From NCBI GenBank assembly GCA_020025965.1, contig JAHHRG010000017.1, positions 1 to 35,325 on the forward strand: a DNA stretch of 35,325 bases. Reading direction: 5' to 3'. The DNA is from Sutterella sp. GTDB taxonomy: Bacteria; Pseudomonadota; Gammaproteobacteria; Burkholderiales; Burkholderiaceae_F. Under the pieces are notes generated by a model. That model was not told the DNA's origin and made no database searches. It worked only from the letters and a program-made list of their open reading frames with translations. This document shows, piece after piece, positions 6,809 through 15,495 of this stretch; within the stretch, counting starts at the first letter, position 1, and each line of letters opens with the position of its first letter. A program made the translations under genes and the position numbers.

Positions 6809-8380
6809 ATGGAAGAACAGCAGATGTTTTGTTTCCAATGCGAACAAACCAAGGCCTGCACGGGCTGTGTCGGCAAGCTCGGTACTTGCGGCAAAACGGC
6901 CGTAACGGCCAAACTTCAGGATCGCCTGACGGGCGCTTTGATCGGGCTTGCTCGTGCGGTGAAGGCCGACGAACGTCGTGCCGATGTGGATGCTCTGATC
7001 CTTAAGTCGCTTTTCGCCACCGTGACGAATGTCAACTTCGACGATGACGACCTTGTGGAAATGATCGACGAAGTGACGGCGCTCAAGATCGCCGTTGCTA
7101 CGGGCGAGGTTCCGGCCGACTACGATATGCAGACGCTATGGACGGCTGATGAAGACAATCGTTCCCTGAAGTCTCTCATCCTTTTCGGTATTCGCGGTAC
7201 GGCCGCATATGCTTACCACGCCAAAATTTTGGGCCGTGAAGATGCTGCTCTCTCGGCGTTCCTCATTCGAGCGCTTGTCACGGTAGGTGAAGACCTCGGT
7301 ATGGACGAACTTCTTCCCGTCGTTCTCGAAGTCGGTAAGCACAACCTCACCGCGATGGAAATGCTTGATGCGGGCAATACGTCTCACTTCGGTACGCCGG
7401 AACCCACGACGGTGACGATGAAGGTCGAAAAAGGCCCCTTCATCGTGATCACGGGGCATGACCTCTATGACCTTGAAGAACTTCTGAAGCAGACGGAAGG
7501 TAAGGGCATCAACATTTACACGCACGGTGAAATGCTCCCGGCTCACGCTTATCCGGCTTTGAAGAAGTATTCCCATCTTAAGGGCAATTTCGGTACCGCC
7601 TGGCAGCGTCAGCAGAAGGAGTTTGCCAATATTCCTGCTCCGATCGTTTACACGACGAACTGCATTATGCCGACGAAGACGAGCTACGCCGATCGAATCT
7701 TCACGATGGAAACCGTGGCTTATCCGGGGACGAAGAAGGTTGTCGATCGTGATTTCACGCCGGTGATCGAAAAAGCTCTCGAATTGGGCGGTTACGAAGA
7801 AGACCGTGAATTTACGGGTATCAATGGCGGTTCTTCGATGATGACGGGCTTCGGCCACGGTGCTGTTTTGGGTGTCGCCGACAAGGTTGTCGAGGCTGTG
7901 AAGGCCGGTGCTATCAAGCATTTCTTCCTGGTAGGCGGTTGCGACGGTGCAAAGTCGGGCCGCAGTTACTACACGGATTTTGTGAAGATGACTCCGCCAG
8001 ATACGGTTGTTCTGACGCTCGCCTGCGGCAAGTTCCGCTTCAATGACCTTGACCTCGGGACGATCGGCGGTCTGCCGCGTCTGATGGACATGGGGCAGTG
8101 TAACGACGCGTACAGCGCTATCAAGGTTGCTGTCGCTTTGTCCGAAGTCTTCGGTTGCAGTGTCAATGAGCTTCCGCTCTCGCTGACGCTCTCTTGGTAC
8201 GAACAGAAGGCCGTCTGTATTCTTTTGACGCTTCTTCACCTCGGCATCAAGAATATCCGCCTTGGCCCGTCTCTTCCGGCCTTCGTTTCGCCCAACGTGT
8301 TGAATTTCCTTGTTGAAAACTTCAACATCGCGCCGATTACGACGCCGGAGGAAGATATCAAGGCTATCTTGGGTGCCTAA
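6809..8380 (+). CDS. hcp: Hybrid cluster protein (hydroxylamine/NO reductase)
   Basis: Cytoplasmic Fe-S/O protein that reduces nitric oxide or hydroxylamine and, in E. coli, takes part in protein S-nitrosylation. I start at the ATG giving MEEQQMFCFQCEQ, 523 residues, because it has GGAG at good spacing. An upstream ATG in frame adds unrelated residues. The N-terminal cluster Cys8, Cys11, Cys20 and Cys27 has the close spacing of class I [4Fe-4S] proteins, not the wider enterobacterial pattern. All hybrid-cluster ligands are visible: His217, Glu241, Cys285, Cys378, Cys406, Cys431, Glu465 and Lys467, with spacings almost identical to the Desulfovibrio protein. The NADH reductase gene hcr is not adjacent. 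Its presence points to nitrosative or low-oxygen life. Confidence 0.96.
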   Translation: MEEQQMFCFQCEQTKACTGCVGKLGTCGKTAVTAKLQDRLTGALIGLARAVKADERRADVDALILKSLFATVTNVNFDDDDLVEMIDEVTALKIAVATGEVPADYDMQTLWTADEDNRSLKSLILFGIRGTAAYAYHAKILGREDAALSAFLIRALVTVGEDLGMDELLPVVLEVGKHNLTAMEMLDAGNTSHFGTPEPTTVTMKVEKGPFIVITGHDLYDLEELLKQTEGKGINIYTHGEMLPAHAYPALKKYSHLKGNFGTAWQRQQKEFANIPAPIVYTTNCIMPTKTSYADRIFTMETVAYPGTKKVVDRDFTPVIEKALELGGYEEDREFTGINGGSSMMTGFGHGAVLGVADKVVEAVKAGAIKHFFLVGGCDGAKSGRSYYTDFVKMTPPDTVVLTLACGKFRFNDLDLGTIGGLPRLMDMGQCNDAYSAIKVAVALSEVFGCSVNELPLSLTLSWYEQKAVCILLTLLHLGIKNIRLGPSLPAFVSPNVLNFLVENFNIAPITTPEEDIKAILGA

Positions 8381-8395
8381 TATCGTCGTTTAAGA

Positions 8396-8437
8396 CAAAA
8401 AGCCACTTTCTCAATGTTGGGAAAGTGGCTTTTTCTT
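8396..8437. terminator. Bidirectional terminator between hcp and the convergent gene
   Basis: AAAAAGCCACTTTC pairs with GAAAGTGGCTTTTT, a 14-bp stem with A and T runs on both sides, so it can end transcripts from either strand. Confidence 0.93.
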
Positions 8438-8454
8438 TGTTTGGTCGCTGAAGA

Positions 8455-9051
8455 TCAGGAATTCTGTGCCTGCGCGTTCGGAATGCGATGGTAGGAGTTC
8501 GGGGACTTCACGGTAATGTCGATGAGCTTTGCCGAAAGTTGGCAGGCCATGTCGAAGTGGTAAGCCATGGCGGTAATGAGCGAATCAGGGACATCGGCGG
8601 GTTTGAAGCCTCGGATGTCGGCGACGAAAGCACGGGCAAAGTCTTCTTTTGTTGTCAGGGATTTGGTGCCCAAGTCATTCATACGGCGACGAAGTGCGTT
8701 GTAATGATCCAGGTCTTCCTGCGTCAGCTTCGGAAAGAGTTTATCCAAAATCGCCGTGTCGACGATCTGCTGCATCTGATAGACGGCCTTGCGGAGGAGC
8801 TTTTCGTCTTCCAAGACTTCGGGTACGTTCTTTGTGATGGCCCAGACGGAGGCACCTTGAAGAGCGGCAGCCCACATCACGCGAAAGCGCGCTTTTTCAA
8901 CGCCGCCCACGAAAGGCAGAGGGTTAAGTTTGACCCCGGCAGCCTTGGGCACTTCTCTGTTGAAAAGACTGGTGACCTGTTCGCGGACAGAACCGCCGAG
9001 GGTCAGGCCCAGATTCTCAGCAAAGGCTCGATTGATGTGTAACTGTGCCAT
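8455..9051 (-). CDS. Hypothetical protein, unrecognised
   Basis: I do not recognise this 198-residue product. It has no signal peptide or membrane segment and is probably cytoplasmic. The start is rich in short polar stretches (MAQLHINRAF, then LGGSVREQVTSLFNREVP). A mostly helical middle (residues about 50-150) has charged and hydrophobic residues alternating as in a helical bundle, with one Cys near the C terminus. Base and codon use look like the neighbouring genes, so recent transfer is not suggested. It faces hcp and shares its terminator, and nothing else is in its unit. A possible GGAG lies about 10 nt before the ATG. The antisense strand of this region is also open (about 180 codons), but the minus-strand reading has a better start and an adjoining terminator. 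Confidence 0.7.
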   Translation of the reverse strand: MAQLHINRAFAENLGLTLGGSVREQVTSLFNREVPKAAGVKLNPLPFVGGVEKARFRVMWAAALQGASVWAITKNVPEVLEDEKLLRKAVYQMQQIVDTAILDKLFPKLTQEDLDHYNALRRRMNDLGTKSLTTKEDFARAFVADIRGFKPADVPDSLITAMAYHFDMACQLSAKLIDITVKSPNSYHRIPNAQAQNS

Positions 9052-9370
9052 GGAAAAAAGGAACTCCCGGTCGAGTTAAAACAAGCAAAGGTTCAAGGAA
9101 ACGTCTGGTTCATCGCTCAGACAGGGTGCAATTGTGGCACAACCGACGGCAGTCTGTTCTGAAAAGACATGAAAAGGCGTGTAATCCACTAGAGAAAACG
9201 TATCAGAAGTTACGGATAGGATAGTCGTCATGGTAAAATCCATAGTTTGAATACAGGGCGAGTTTTAAGAATTCCTCTGTGTGATCTATCCCGGAAAAGC
9301 GGGTGTGCGAGCATGACACTTTCCGCGCATCCGACATTCCCTTCATTACTATTTTCATTGAGAGAAAAAA
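9052..9370. other. Intergenic region between the divergent hypothetical gene and ndk
   Basis: This 319-base stretch holds the promoter regions of two divergent genes. On the plus side there is a TAAAAT at 9234 and a small CCCG/CGGG hairpin near 9287-9303 in the ndk leader. I see no convincing promoter for the minus-strand gene and no credible small gene. Confidence 0.6.
9231..9239 (+). promoter_or_regulatory. Candidate extended -10 promoter of ndk
   Basis: TGGTAAAAT combines a TGn extension with the -10-like TAAAAT. A weak -35, TTACGG at 9210, lies 18 bp upstream of the -10. This implies a leader of about 125 nt. Confidence 0.5.
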
Positions 9371-9796
9371 ATGGCTATTGAGCGCACCCTCTCCATCATC
9401 AAGCCCGATGCTGTTGCCAAGAACGTGATCGGCAAGATCTATTCCCGTTTTGAAGACAACGGTCTCAAGATCGTTGCCGCCCAGATGCGTCAGCTTTCCA
9501 AGGCCGAAGCCGAAGGCTTCTATGCCGTTCACAAGGAACGCCCCTTCTTCGGCGCTCTCGTTGAATTCATGACCTCCGGTCCCGTCATGATTCAGGTTCT
9601 CGAAGGCGAAGGTGCCATTCTCAAGAATCGTGAACTCATGGGTGCTACCGACCCGAAGAAGGCTGCTGCCGGTACGATCCGCGCTGACTTCGCTGAAAGC
9701 ATCGATGCCAACGCCGTTCACGGTTCCGACGCTCCGGAAACGGCCGCCGTTGAAATCGCTTACTTCTTCCCGACGCTCGCTGTTCACAGCCGCTAA
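9371..9796 (+). CDS. ndk: Nucleoside diphosphate kinase
   Basis: Balances NTP and dNTP pools by transferring the terminal phosphate of ATP to NDPs through a phosphohistidine. The 141-residue length is standard. The N terminus ERTLSIIKPDAV is diagnostic, and the active-site His117 lies in NAVHGSD. The ATG is preceded by GAGAGAAAAA. rlmN follows 24 nt later, the standard ndk-rlmN pairing of betaproteobacteria, so the two are probably co-transcribed. Confidence 0.97.
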   Translation: MAIERTLSIIKPDAVAKNVIGKIYSRFEDNGLKIVAAQMRQLSKAEAEGFYAVHKERPFFGALVEFMTSGPVMIQVLEGEGAILKNRELMGATDPKKAAAGTIRADFAESIDANAVHGSDAPETAAVEIAYFFPTLAVHSR

Positions 9797-9820
9797 TCGG
9801 TAAGAAAGAGGACAAACAAA

Positions 9821-10996
9821 GTGACCGACATCGTCAAAGATTCCGCTGCCGCCGTCCAGAAGATCAACCTGCTCGATCTTGATCGAGACAGCCTGATTGA
9901 ATGGTGCGCCGGTATCGGCGAAAAGCCCTTCCGTGCCACGCAGCTTTGCCGCTGGCTGCATCGTCATGTCGAAAGCGATTTCGACAATATGACGAATCTT
10001 GCCAAGGCATTCCGTGCAAAATTGAAGGATCTCGCCGAAGTTCGTCCTCCCGAACCGTTGACTGAAAAGAAGTCTGCGGACGGTACTCGCAAATGGCTCT
10101 TTGATGTCGGTAACGGTAACGCGGTCGAAACGGTATTCATTCCCGAAGACGACCGCGGTACCCTCTGTATTTCCACGCAGGCCGGTTGCGCCATGGGTTG
10201 CCTTTTCTGTTCGACGGGCAAGCAGGGCTTTAACCGCAATCTGTCTACGTCGGAAATCGTGGGGCAGCTCTGGTGGGCCGAACGCGAACTTCGCAAAGCT
10301 CACGGTGTGACAGACCCCAACGACCGGATTATTTCGAACGTTGTTCTGATGGGCATGGGCGAACCGCTCCAGAATCTAGACAACGTGATTAAAGCAATTA
10401 AGCTTTTCTTGGACGATAACGGCTACGGTCTTTCCCGCCGCCGTGTGACGGTGTCCACCTCGGGGCTTACGCGCCAGATGGACAAACTCGCTGCCGAAAC
10501 GCCGGTGGCGTTGGCCGTCAGTCTCCATGCAGGGAACGACTCCTTGCGCGACAAGCTCATGCCTGTGAATCGCAAGCACGACTTGGCAGACCTGATGGCT
10601 GCCTGCCGTCGCTACTTGAAGGTCGCGCCGCGCGACTTCATCACATTCGAATATGTGATGCTGGGTGGCATCAACGACAGCCTTAAAGAGGCCGACGAGT
10701 TGATCGATCTTGTCAAGAGCGAAAATGTTCCTTGCAAATTTAACCTGATTCCTTTTAACCCCTTCGAGCAGTCGGATCTTCAGAAGCCGTCTCGCGACCG
10801 AGTCCTTGCCTTTTGCCGTCGATTGAACGACGCGGGCATCGTTACGACGGTTCGCAAAACTCGCGGGGACGATATTGACGCCGCCTGCGGTCAGTTGGCC
10901 GGAGAAATCCGCGACCGTACTCGCCGCGCCGAACGTCTAGCTCAGCAAAAGGCCGAGGCTGCCGATTTGTTGAAAATTCATCCGATCAACAAGTAA
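9821..10996 (+). CDS. rlmN: Dual-specificity rRNA/tRNA adenine-C2 methyltransferase RlmN
   Basis: A radical-SAM enzyme making m2A2503 in 23S rRNA and m2A37 in some tRNAs. The 391-residue product starts at GTG after an AAGAGG-like site. The CxxxCxxC cluster motif is Cys123, Cys127 and Cys130 (GCAMGCLFC). Cys356 in DAACGQL is the methyl-carrying cysteine, and Cys116 in LCISTQ is the partner that resolves the intermediate. The motif GMGEPLQN, typical of RlmN, binds SAM. A short charged C-terminal tail follows. Confidence 0.96.
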   Translation: MTDIVKDSAAAVQKINLLDLDRDSLIEWCAGIGEKPFRATQLCRWLHRHVESDFDNMTNLAKAFRAKLKDLAEVRPPEPLTEKKSADGTRKWLFDVGNGNAVETVFIPEDDRGTLCISTQAGCAMGCLFCSTGKQGFNRNLSTSEIVGQLWWAERELRKAHGVTDPNDRIISNVVLMGMGEPLQNLDNVIKAIKLFLDDNGYGLSRRRVTVSTSGLTRQMDKLAAETPVALAVSLHAGNDSLRDKLMPVNRKHDLADLMAACRRYLKVAPRDFITFEYVMLGGINDSLKEADELIDLVKSENVPCKFNLIPFNPFEQSDLQKPSRDRVLAFCRRLNDAGIVTTVRKTRGDDIDAACGQLAGEIRDRTRRAERLAQQKAEAADLLKIHPINK

Positions 10997-11028
10997 CCAA
11001 CCGATATCTCTGAGAGTGAGGAGTGAGT

Positions 11029-12021
11029 ATGACCGAAGCATCGAGTGATACTGTTCAGCCCGATACCGTAAACGCCACGCACGAGGGATTCGGCGCCGTT
11101 CTCAAACGCGAGCGCGAAGCCCAGGGCATTTCCCTTGGCGATATGGCTACTCTTTCCAGACTCTCCGTCGATCAGGTTCGAGCACTTGAAAGCGAAGATA
11201 TTGAAAAGCTGCCGTTGCCCGTCTACACCCGCGCTTTTATCCGTGATGTAGCCAAGCAGCTCAACATTGATTACACGCCGCTCGTTGCAGACTATGTCGC
11301 TCGATTCGGTGAGGCCGATGAAGGTCAGATTCCGCCTGAAGATCCGTCGGCCGAAGTGGTCATCAACCACCGTAATGAAAACCGCGGGATCAAAATATCC
11401 GGGATCGCTCTGATCGTGGCTTTGATCGCTATCGGCGGCTGGGGAGTTTATACGGAACTCCTTGCGCCGGAAAAGAATGAAACGCTAAAAACAGAAGCTG
11501 TTTTGACGGCTCCGGTTGATACGCAAACAAATGCCGTTGAGGCACTTCCGAAGACGGTTGAGGCAGACGCCGGAGTGCTGTCGCCTCTTCCTTCGACTGG
11601 TGAGCAGACTCAAACGAAACCCGAGAAAGTACTGTCGGCTTCCGATGCAACGACTGAAAAGTCTGTAGAGAAAGTTCAACAGCCTGAAAAGGCGATCGAT
11701 GAAACCCCGAAGGCTGAAGAGCCGGTGAAGAAAGTCGAAAACAAAGTGGCTGAAGTCGCCGAACCTGCGAAAGCACTTTCCGATGAGCAGCATCTCGTCA
11801 TGAAGGTCAAGAGCGATGTGTGGATTCACATTCGCTCGATTCACGGCAAGAACATCGTCGCTCGTACAGTGAAGGCAGGGACAACGATTGACATGCTGAT
11901 TCCGCGCGGCAGCCACTTTACGATCGGCAAAACGTCGGCCGTTGAAATGTCTGTGGACGGCGAACCTTATACCTTTGAAACGAAGGGTAAGCGCGGTATC
12001 GCCAAATTCATTCTGAAGTAA
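11029..12021 (+). CDS. rodZ: RodZ-like cell-shape protein with Xre HTH and DUF4115
   Basis: An inner-membrane protein that links MreB to the elongasome in characterised species. I take the ATG (330 residues) and not the GTG six bases earlier, since GGAG abuts that GTG and is correctly spaced only from the ATG. Order: a cytoplasmic Cro/C1-type helix-turn-helix at about 18-85, one membrane segment at about 123-146, a Lys/Glu/Pro/Ala-rich periplasmic linker at about 150-250 and a C-terminal DUF4115 beta domain (VWIHIRS to SVDGEPYTF). Its place between rlmN and ispG is the usual one. The linker is low-complexity and likely to vary between strains. Confidence 0.88.
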   Translation: MTEASSDTVQPDTVNATHEGFGAVLKREREAQGISLGDMATLSRLSVDQVRALESEDIEKLPLPVYTRAFIRDVAKQLNIDYTPLVADYVARFGEADEGQIPPEDPSAEVVINHRNENRGIKISGIALIVALIAIGGWGVYTELLAPEKNETLKTEAVLTAPVDTQTNAVEALPKTVEADAGVLSPLPSTGEQTQTKPEKVLSASDATTEKSVEKVQQPEKAIDETPKAEEPVKKVENKVAEVAEPAKALSDEQHLVMKVKSDVWIHIRSIHGKNIVARTVKAGTTIDMLIPRGSHFTIGKTSAVEMSVDGEPYTFETKGKRGIAKFILK

Positions 12022-12034
12022 TTCAATTACGTTG

Positions 12035-12060
12035 AAGGACGGCCCAAGAGGCCGTCTTTC
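12035..12060 (+). terminator. Weak terminator or attenuator between rodZ and ispG
   Basis: AAGGACGGCC-caaga-GGCCGTCTTT is a strong, nearly perfect stem, but only TTTC follows. A second hairpin, TTCCCGA-ggtt-TCGGGAA, follows at once at 12062-12079. Read-through into ispG is likely. Confidence 0.6.
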
Positions 12061-12116
12061 GTTCCCGAGGTTTCGGGAAATCGAATATTCCAAACTCTTT
12101 TTTTTCGGAGAAATCT

Positions 12117-13358
12117 GTGTCTGAGAACAGCATTGCCTTCCGTCGTAAGACTCATGCCGTTAAGGTGAGCTGGGGCGGCAAGGACGTCGTTATCGGCGGT
12201 TTGAATCCGATTGTCGTTCAGTCGATGACGAATACGCCGACTACCGACATTGAAGGAAGCGTGGCGCAGATTCTGGCCTTGGCCCGTGCCGGCAGCGAAC
12301 TCGTTCGCCTCACGGTCAATACTCCCGATGCCGCCCGTGCAGTAGCGCGCATCCGCGAAGCGCTTGACAAGGCCGGTTGCTATGTGCCGCTCGTCGGCGA
12401 CTTCCACTACAACGGTCACAAGCTTTTGAGCGAAGTACCCGAATGTGCCGAATCTCTCTCTAAGTACCGAATCAATCCGGGCAACGTCGGCAAAGGAACT
12501 CGCGGCGAGGAAAATTTCGCCAAGATGATCGAAATTGCGAAGGCCCACAATGCGGCCGTTCGTATCGGCGTTAACTGGGGGTCGCTTGATCAGGAACTCC
12601 TCACGCGGATGATGGATGAAAATCGCGCATTGCCCAATCCGCTTGATCCGTCGATCGTGCTTCGCAACGCTTTGGTTGAAAGTGCCGTTTCGAGTGCCGA
12701 TGATGCTGTCAAGTTGGGGCTTCCTGCTGACCGCATTGTCTTGTCCGCCAAAGTTTCGGCCGTTCAGGAGTTGATTGCTGTTTACCGCCTTTTGGCTCAG
12801 CGCTCCGACTATGCTCTTCATTTGGGGCTTACCGAAGCCGGTATCGGTTCGAAGGGGATTGTTGCGTCGTCGGCCGCTTTGTCGGTTCTTCTTCAGCAAG
12901 GGATCGGTGACACAATCCGCGTGTCGTTAACGCCGAGCCCCGGTGCTGCGCGTACCGAAGAAGTGATCGTTGCTCAGGAAATTCTTCAGTGTATGGGCTT
13001 TAGAAAGTTCATGCCGCTTGTTACGAGCTGTCCTGGCTGCGGTCGAACGTCCTCGGACTTCTTCCAGCGTTTGGCTGCCGACACGCAGCAGTTCCTGCGC
13101 GATCGCATGCCCGAATGGCGCGAATCTTCTCCGGGCGTTGAAAATATGTCCGTCGCCGTGATGGGCTGTGTAGTGAATGGTCCCGGTGAAAGCCGTCAGG
13201 CAGATATCGGCATCAGCCTTCCTGGTGCCGGCGAAAGTCCGGTCGCCCCCGTCTATATTCGCGGTGAGAAAGTCGCCAGCTTAAAGGGCGAGGACATGGG
13301 TACGCGCTTTCACGCTATGATTGAAGAATTCGTCCGCAAGACCTACGGCACCAAGTAG
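12117..13358 (+). CDS. ispG: 4-hydroxy-3-methylbut-2-en-1-yl diphosphate synthase
   Basis: The sixth-step enzyme of the MEP isoprenoid pathway, a [4Fe-4S] reductive dehydratase turning MEcPP into HMBPP. The 413-residue product starts at GTG after CGGAGAAA. The TIM-barrel part begins with HAVKVSWGGKDVVIGG and SMTNTPTTD. The C-terminal ferredoxin-like cluster domain has Cys305, Cys308 (SCPGCGR), Cys351 and Glu358 (GCVVNGPGE), the full set of cluster ligands. An internal insertion of about 40 residues relative to E. coli is usual for beta-type proteins. It lies 35 nt before hisS. Confidence 0.96.
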   Translation: MSENSIAFRRKTHAVKVSWGGKDVVIGGLNPIVVQSMTNTPTTDIEGSVAQILALARAGSELVRLTVNTPDAARAVARIREALDKAGCYVPLVGDFHYNGHKLLSEVPECAESLSKYRINPGNVGKGTRGEENFAKMIEIAKAHNAAVRIGVNWGSLDQELLTRMMDENRALPNPLDPSIVLRNALVESAVSSADDAVKLGLPADRIVLSAKVSAVQELIAVYRLLAQRSDYALHLGLTEAGIGSKGIVASSAALSVLLQQGIGDTIRVSLTPSPGAARTEEVIVAQEILQCMGFRKFMPLVTSCPGCGRTSSDFFQRLAADTQQFLRDRMPEWRESSPGVENMSVAVMGCVVNGPGESRQADIGISLPGAGESPVAPVYIRGEKVASLKGEDMGTRFHAMIEEFVRKTYGTK

Positions 13359-13393
13359 TCGTAGTTATCAAACATAAAATACGTAAAGAAGAC

Positions 13394-14680
13394 ATGAGCA
13401 AAGAAAAATTTTCCGGTGTGAAGGGCATGAACGACATGCTGCCGCAGGATGCTGCGATTTGGCAGACTGTTCAGCAGACCGCTGTGAACGTGCTTGAACG
13501 TTACGGCTATCAGGAAATCCGCACGCCGATTTTGGAAAACACCAAGGTCTTTACGCGCGGTGTCGGTGAAGTTACCGACATCGTCGAAAAGGAAATGTAT
13601 TCCTTTACCGATAGCATGAACGGCGACCAGCTGACGCTTCGTCCTGAAGGGACATCCGCCGTTGTTCGCTGTGTGAACGAAAACAATTTGCTTTACGGTG
13701 CTACGCAACGCCTCTGGTATTGCGGTCCGATGTTCCGCCACGAACGTCCGCAGCGTGGCCGTTATCGTCAGTTCCATCAGTTCGGTGCCGAAGCTCTCGG
13801 TATGGCCGGCCCGGACATTGACGCCGAAATGATCGTAATGCTCAACCGTATTTGGAAGGAATTGGGTGTCGGTCATGTGCGCCTTGAACTCAACACGCTC
13901 GGGGCCTTGCCGGAACGCCAGGCTCACCGCGACGCTTTGATCAAGTACTTCGAAGCCAATCGCGATGTGTTGGACGAAGAAGCTCAGCGCCGTCTCTATA
14001 CGAATCCTTTGCGCATTCTCGACACGAAGAATCCTGACATGCAGGATCTTGTCAATGCCGCTCCTCGACTCCTGGACTACCTCGGTGAAGAAAGCCGCGG
14101 CTTCTTGGCTCGTATGGAAGAAATGGTCAGTGCTGCTGGCATCGACTATACGATTAATCCGCGTCTTGTTCGCGGTCTGGACTACTACAATCACACCGTC
14201 TTCGAATGGATCACGGAAAAGTTGGGTGCTCAGGGCACGATCTGCGGCGGCGGTCGCTATGACCCGTTGATCGAAATGCTTGGCGGTCGTCCGGCTCCCG
14301 GCGTCGGTTTCGCTATGGGTATGGAACGCGTGATTGAACTGATGCGCGAATGCGGCAACGTGCCGACTCGCACCCAGACGGACGTCTATGTGATTCACCA
14401 CGACGGCGATGCTCACGTGAAAGCTATGTTGCTCGCAGAGCAGCTTCGCGACCGCGGTATCCGCGTGATCGTTCATCCGGGTACTGCCGGCATGAAGAAC
14501 CAGATGAAGAAGGCGGACGCGAGCGGCGCTCGTTTCGCCGTCTTTGCGACCGAAGATGAATTGGCCGGTGGAAACGTCAGCGTCAAGTCCTTACGCGAAG
14601 GCGAAACTTCGTTTGCTGAACAGACGACCGTATCGCTTGAGTCTGCTGCAGAAGCCGTTGCCAACGCTTTCGCCAAGTAA
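13394..14680 (+). CDS. hisS: Histidyl-tRNA synthetase
   Basis: A class II synthetase charging tRNA-His. The 428 residues match the family. Motif 1 lies in the N-terminal region after GVKGMNDMLP. The histidine-binding RPEGTSAVVR starts at Arg83, and motif 2 is MFRHERPQRGRYRQFHQF from Met113. The family-specific LDYYNHTVFEW lies near 260, motif 3 (GVGFAMGMERVIELM) near 305, and an anticodon-binding domain fills the last 100 residues. The ribosome-binding site (AAAGAAG) is modest. Confidence 0.97.
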   Translation: MSKEKFSGVKGMNDMLPQDAAIWQTVQQTAVNVLERYGYQEIRTPILENTKVFTRGVGEVTDIVEKEMYSFTDSMNGDQLTLRPEGTSAVVRCVNENNLLYGATQRLWYCGPMFRHERPQRGRYRQFHQFGAEALGMAGPDIDAEMIVMLNRIWKELGVGHVRLELNTLGALPERQAHRDALIKYFEANRDVLDEEAQRRLYTNPLRILDTKNPDMQDLVNAAPRLLDYLGEESRGFLARMEEMVSAAGIDYTINPRLVRGLDYYNHTVFEWITEKLGAQGTICGGGRYDPLIEMLGGRPAPGVGFAMGMERVIELMRECGNVPTRTQTDVYVIHHDGDAHVKAMLLAEQLRDRGIRVIVHPGTAGMKNQMKKADASGARFAVFATEDELAGGNVSVKSLREGETSFAEQTTVSLESAAEAVANAFAK

Positions 14681-14712
14681 TTCTTAACCAAAGTGAATAG
14701 GAGCCTTGAGCC

Positions 14713-15351
14713 ATGGCTTATGACTTAGAGGAACAAGAGAGTATTGACCAAATGAAGGCTTGGTGGGAAAAATGGGGTACTCCCATTACTGCCGCCGTCT
14801 GTGTGGTCTGCTTGGGTTTTGCCGCTTGGAACGGCTGGAACTGGTATCAGCGCAATATGGCTGCCGAAGCGGCCGGTGCTTACGTTCAGCTCCAGAATGC
14901 TGTGTATCAAGACGACGTCAAAAACGTCGAATCTATTTCCAACGGCCTCATGGAAGAATATGGTTCGACCGTTTACGCTCCCATGGCTGCTCTCACGTCT
15001 GCGGCCGCTCAGGCCAAGGCCGGTAACCTCGCGGGTGCCGAAAAGCGTCTTCGTTGGGTAATCGATGAAAGTCGTTTCACGGAATACAACACGGTGGCTC
15101 GCATTCGCCTTGCCGGTCTTCTTCTGAATGAAGGTAAGCTCGATGAAGCCATGCAGATGCTCGATGGCGCTCAGCCGACGGACATGCAGATTGCCATGCT
15201 TGAAGACCGCCGCGGCGATATCTTCTTTGCGAAGAAGGATTACGCTCAGGCTCGTACCGCATGGGAAAAGGCTCTCAAAGCCGGTACGACGGGCACCACC
15301 ATTGGCGCGGTCGTGACGATGAAGATCGGCGCACTCCCGGCAGCCGAATAA
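14713..15351 (+). CDS. yfgM: YfgM-like membrane-anchored TPR protein
   Basis: An ancillary SecYEG-associated protein; in E. coli YfgM works with PpiD to hand secreted proteins to periplasmic chaperones. The 212-residue product has a short acidic cytoplasmic N terminus (YDLEEQESIDQMKAWW), one membrane segment at about 22-43 rich in Ala, Val and Trp, and a periplasmic helical repeat domain. Its hisS-yfgM-bamB-der position is the diagnostic context. Confidence 0.9.
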   Translation: MAYDLEEQESIDQMKAWWEKWGTPITAAVCVVCLGFAAWNGWNWYQRNMAAEAAGAYVQLQNAVYQDDVKNVESISNGLMEEYGSTVYAPMAALTSAAAQAKAGNLAGAEKRLRWVIDESRFTEYNTVARIRLAGLLLNEGKLDEAMQMLDGAQPTDMQIAMLEDRRGDIFFAKKDYAQARTAWEKALKAGTTGTTIGAVVTMKIGALPAAE

Positions 15352-15369
15352 ACGACACGATTCCTCGAA

Positions 15370-15439
15370 AGGGGAGAAGAACTGGGTAAAAGCGACAGTA
15401 AGGGAAGAAAAAAAGCTTCGGCATCTCCCCTCTGTCGCT
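15370..15439 (+). promoter_or_regulatory. Competing RNA stems between yfgM and bamB
   Basis: Two perfect 8-bp pairs interleave: AGGGGAGA (15370) with TCTCCCCT (15424), and AGCGACAG (15391) with CTGTCGCT (15432). The second pair can extend inward, because AGGGAAGA (15401) also pairs with TCTCCCCT apart from one mismatch, giving a long hairpin followed by AATTTT. The first segment and the 15401 segment therefore compete for one partner, as in an attenuator. A -10-like TATAGA lies just downstream at 15449. Confidence 0.5.
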
Positions 15440-15495
15440 AATTTTGCCTATAGAATCAACGGTATTGCGATACACATTCAGCGAGACTGATCAAC

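Noticed and set aside
8488..9042. A 184-codon plus-strand frame over the minus-strand hypothetical gene.
   Set aside because: It follows the hcp terminator without a ribosome-binding site, and its composition is that of a shadow frame.
9313..9381. A 22-codon frame overlapping the ndk start.
   Set aside because: It has no ribosome-binding site and uses codons (TTA, CTA, TCA) avoided by real genes here.
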